A stretch of 59,484 bases of DNA, from assembly GCA_023137175.1 (NCBI GenBank), contig JAGLPU010000021.1, positions 1-59,484 of the forward strand. Reading direction: 5' to 3'. Of the stretch, positions 58,998 through 59,484 are shown piece by piece. The translations under genes were made by a program, and so were the position numbers. Positions within the stretch are counted from its first letter, which is position 1, and every line of letters starts with the position of its first letter. The DNA comes from Candidatus Parcubacteria bacterium (GTDB lineage Bacteria > Patescibacteriota > Minisyncoccia > Minisyncoccales > JAGLPU01). The notes beneath the pieces were generated by a model. The model searched no databases. It was not told where the DNA came from and saw only the letters and a program-made list of their open reading frames with translations.

Positions 58998-59375
58998 ATG
59001 ATTGAATTAATTGCAATAATTATTTTAATTTGTAGTTTAGGAATTTTGACGGCGTTATCAATTTGGAAAATTCCAGTATTGGCCCAATTGTCTTTTGATG
59101 GAGATATTTGCGATCAAGATATTTTTACCAGAGCTAAATCAAAAGTTAAAGAATTAGTGCCGTCTAAATCTTTTAATCATAAAAATTTCTTACAAAAAAT
59201 TCTTTTACATGTTCGTATTTTGAGCTTAAAAACTGAAAATAAAACAAATAATTTAATACAAAGATTATCTCAGCAAGATAGGATTAATGGTAAGGATAAT
59301 TATTGGGAGGAGTTGAAAAAGACTAGTAAGTCGATAAAGAGGAAGAGAGTTAGAGTTAAAAAAAGTGCTGAATAA
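58998..59375 (+). CDS. Small single-TM protein, unknown
   Basis: 125 aa from ATG 58998. N-terminal hydrophobic helix (about 3-22, IAIIILICSLGILTALSIW), then a short segment (SFDGDICDQDIFTRAKSKVKELVP) and a basic C-terminus (KSIKRKRVRVKK) that would lie in the cytoplasm if the N-terminus faces out. No family recognised. 7 nt after tsf and just before tRNA-Thr. Confidence 0.45.
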   Translation: MIELIAIIILICSLGILTALSIWKIPVLAQLSFDGDICDQDIFTRAKSKVKELVPSKSFNHKNFLQKILLHVRILSLKTENKTNNLIQRLSQQDRINGKDNYWEELKKTSKSIKRKRVRVKKSAE

Positions 59376-59379
59376 TTTT

Positions 59380-59451
59380 TGCCAGCGTAGCTCAGTGGTA
59401 GAGCAACTGTTTTGTAAACAGTCGGTCGTTGGTTCGAGTCCGACCGCTGGC
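59380..59451 (+). tRNA. tRNA-Thr (anticodon TGT)
   Basis: Acceptor GCCAGCG / CGCTGGC, D stem GCTC/GAGC, anticodon stem ACTGT/ACAGT with loop TTTGTAA (TGT), T arm with GTTCGAGTC. No encoded CCA. The second Thr isoacceptor of the window, with CGT at 44595. TTGACA at 59459-59464 near the window edge probably starts a promoter for the next gene. Confidence 0.96.
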
Positions 59452-59484
59452 TCATTGCTTGACAAGAATTTTAATAAAGGATAG

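Noticed and set aside
59265-59465. Minus-strand frame reading ...GLEPTTDCLQNSCSTTELRW
   Set aside because: This is the well-known spurious translation of the antisense of a tRNA; it overlaps tRNA-Thr (59380-59451).
1-59484. UGA recoded as glycine, as in some candidate phyla
   Set aside because: Many genes end in TGA at the proper length (e.g. aspartate kinase, DHQ synthase II, aroC) and conserved proteins contain no internal TGA.
1-59484. CRISPR array, prophage or insertion sequence
   Set aside because: No direct-repeat array with spacers, no transposase, integrase or phage structural gene was seen.

Overview
The window is one stretch of a compact, AT-rich bacterial genome. It looks like a Patescibacteria (Candidate Phyla Radiation) member, probably Parcubacteria-like. 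This is inferred from the genes: nearly gapless co-directional operons, unusually short versions of universal proteins (pyrophosphatase, RecJ-like DHH protein), a sigma-region-4/HARE-HTH regulator, a pairing of a large membrane-associated protein with a TraG/HerA-like ATPase, and a chromosomal type IV pilus operon. TGA is used as an ordinary stop. Almost no gene has a recognisable Shine-Dalgarno sequence. Many transcription-unit starts instead carry a near-consensus sigma-70 promoter placed so that the transcript would begin at or within a few bases of the start codon.

Layout. 1-8.1 kb: an archaeal-style entry to aromatic biosynthesis (3-dehydroquinate synthase II, cut by the window edge, then aspartate kinase, aspartate-semialdehyde dehydrogenase and RidA). 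After some small housekeeping enzymes come chorismate synthase and a gutted EPSP synthase. 8.1-12 kb: CsaA, a membrane protein, CysRS, a hydrolase and ComF (minus strand). 12-22.5 kb: a complete type IV pilus locus (PilM, N, O, P-like, B, a stand-alone receiver, T, C, major pilin, prepilin peptidase and four minor pilins). 22.5-32.3 kb: LigA, RodA, a candidate small RNA, MurB, HPF, SecA, a SecD carrying a parvulin-like insertion, and SecF. 32.3-39.2 kb: the sigma/HARE regulator, the membrane protein/ATPase pair, Pgk, the RecJ-like protein and RNase HI. 39.2-44.7 kb: RNase P RNA (minus), MurJ, LepA, a FtsB/DivIC-like protein and tRNA-Gly and tRNA-Thr. Two families of structured repeats and two tandem small-peptide units are interspersed here. 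44.7-54 kb: a thioredoxin-fold protein, ROK kinase, glutaredoxin, then a gluconeogenic run (GapA, acetyl-CoA synthetase, PEP synthase, fructose-1,6-bisphosphatase, class I aldolase). 54-59.5 kb: L25, a secreted coiled-coil lytic transglycosylase, RF1 and L31 (minus), S2, EF-Ts, a small membrane protein and tRNA-Thr.

How the genes fit together. Aspartate kinase and Asd make aspartate semialdehyde, which in archaea is condensed to the substrate of DHQ synthase II, so the first operon looks like a dedicated aromatic module. The gluconeogenic genes could supply the sugar-phosphate side. The pilus genes with ComF suggest DNA uptake or surface attachment. RodA, MurB, MurJ and the lytic enzyme indicate a real peptidoglycan wall.

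The most novel material is non-coding. (i) A ~178-nt structured repeat (39598-39776, 44335-44511, 5' fragment at 42024-42063) sits directly upstream of murJ, lepA and tRNA-Gly, with compensatory base changes between copies. (ii) Two tandem promoter-hairpin-SD-micropeptide-terminator units lie at 41422-41998, and their leader hairpins covary. (iii) A ~70-nt candidate sRNA lies at 25723-25792. (iv) The genome appears to favour leaderless transcription.
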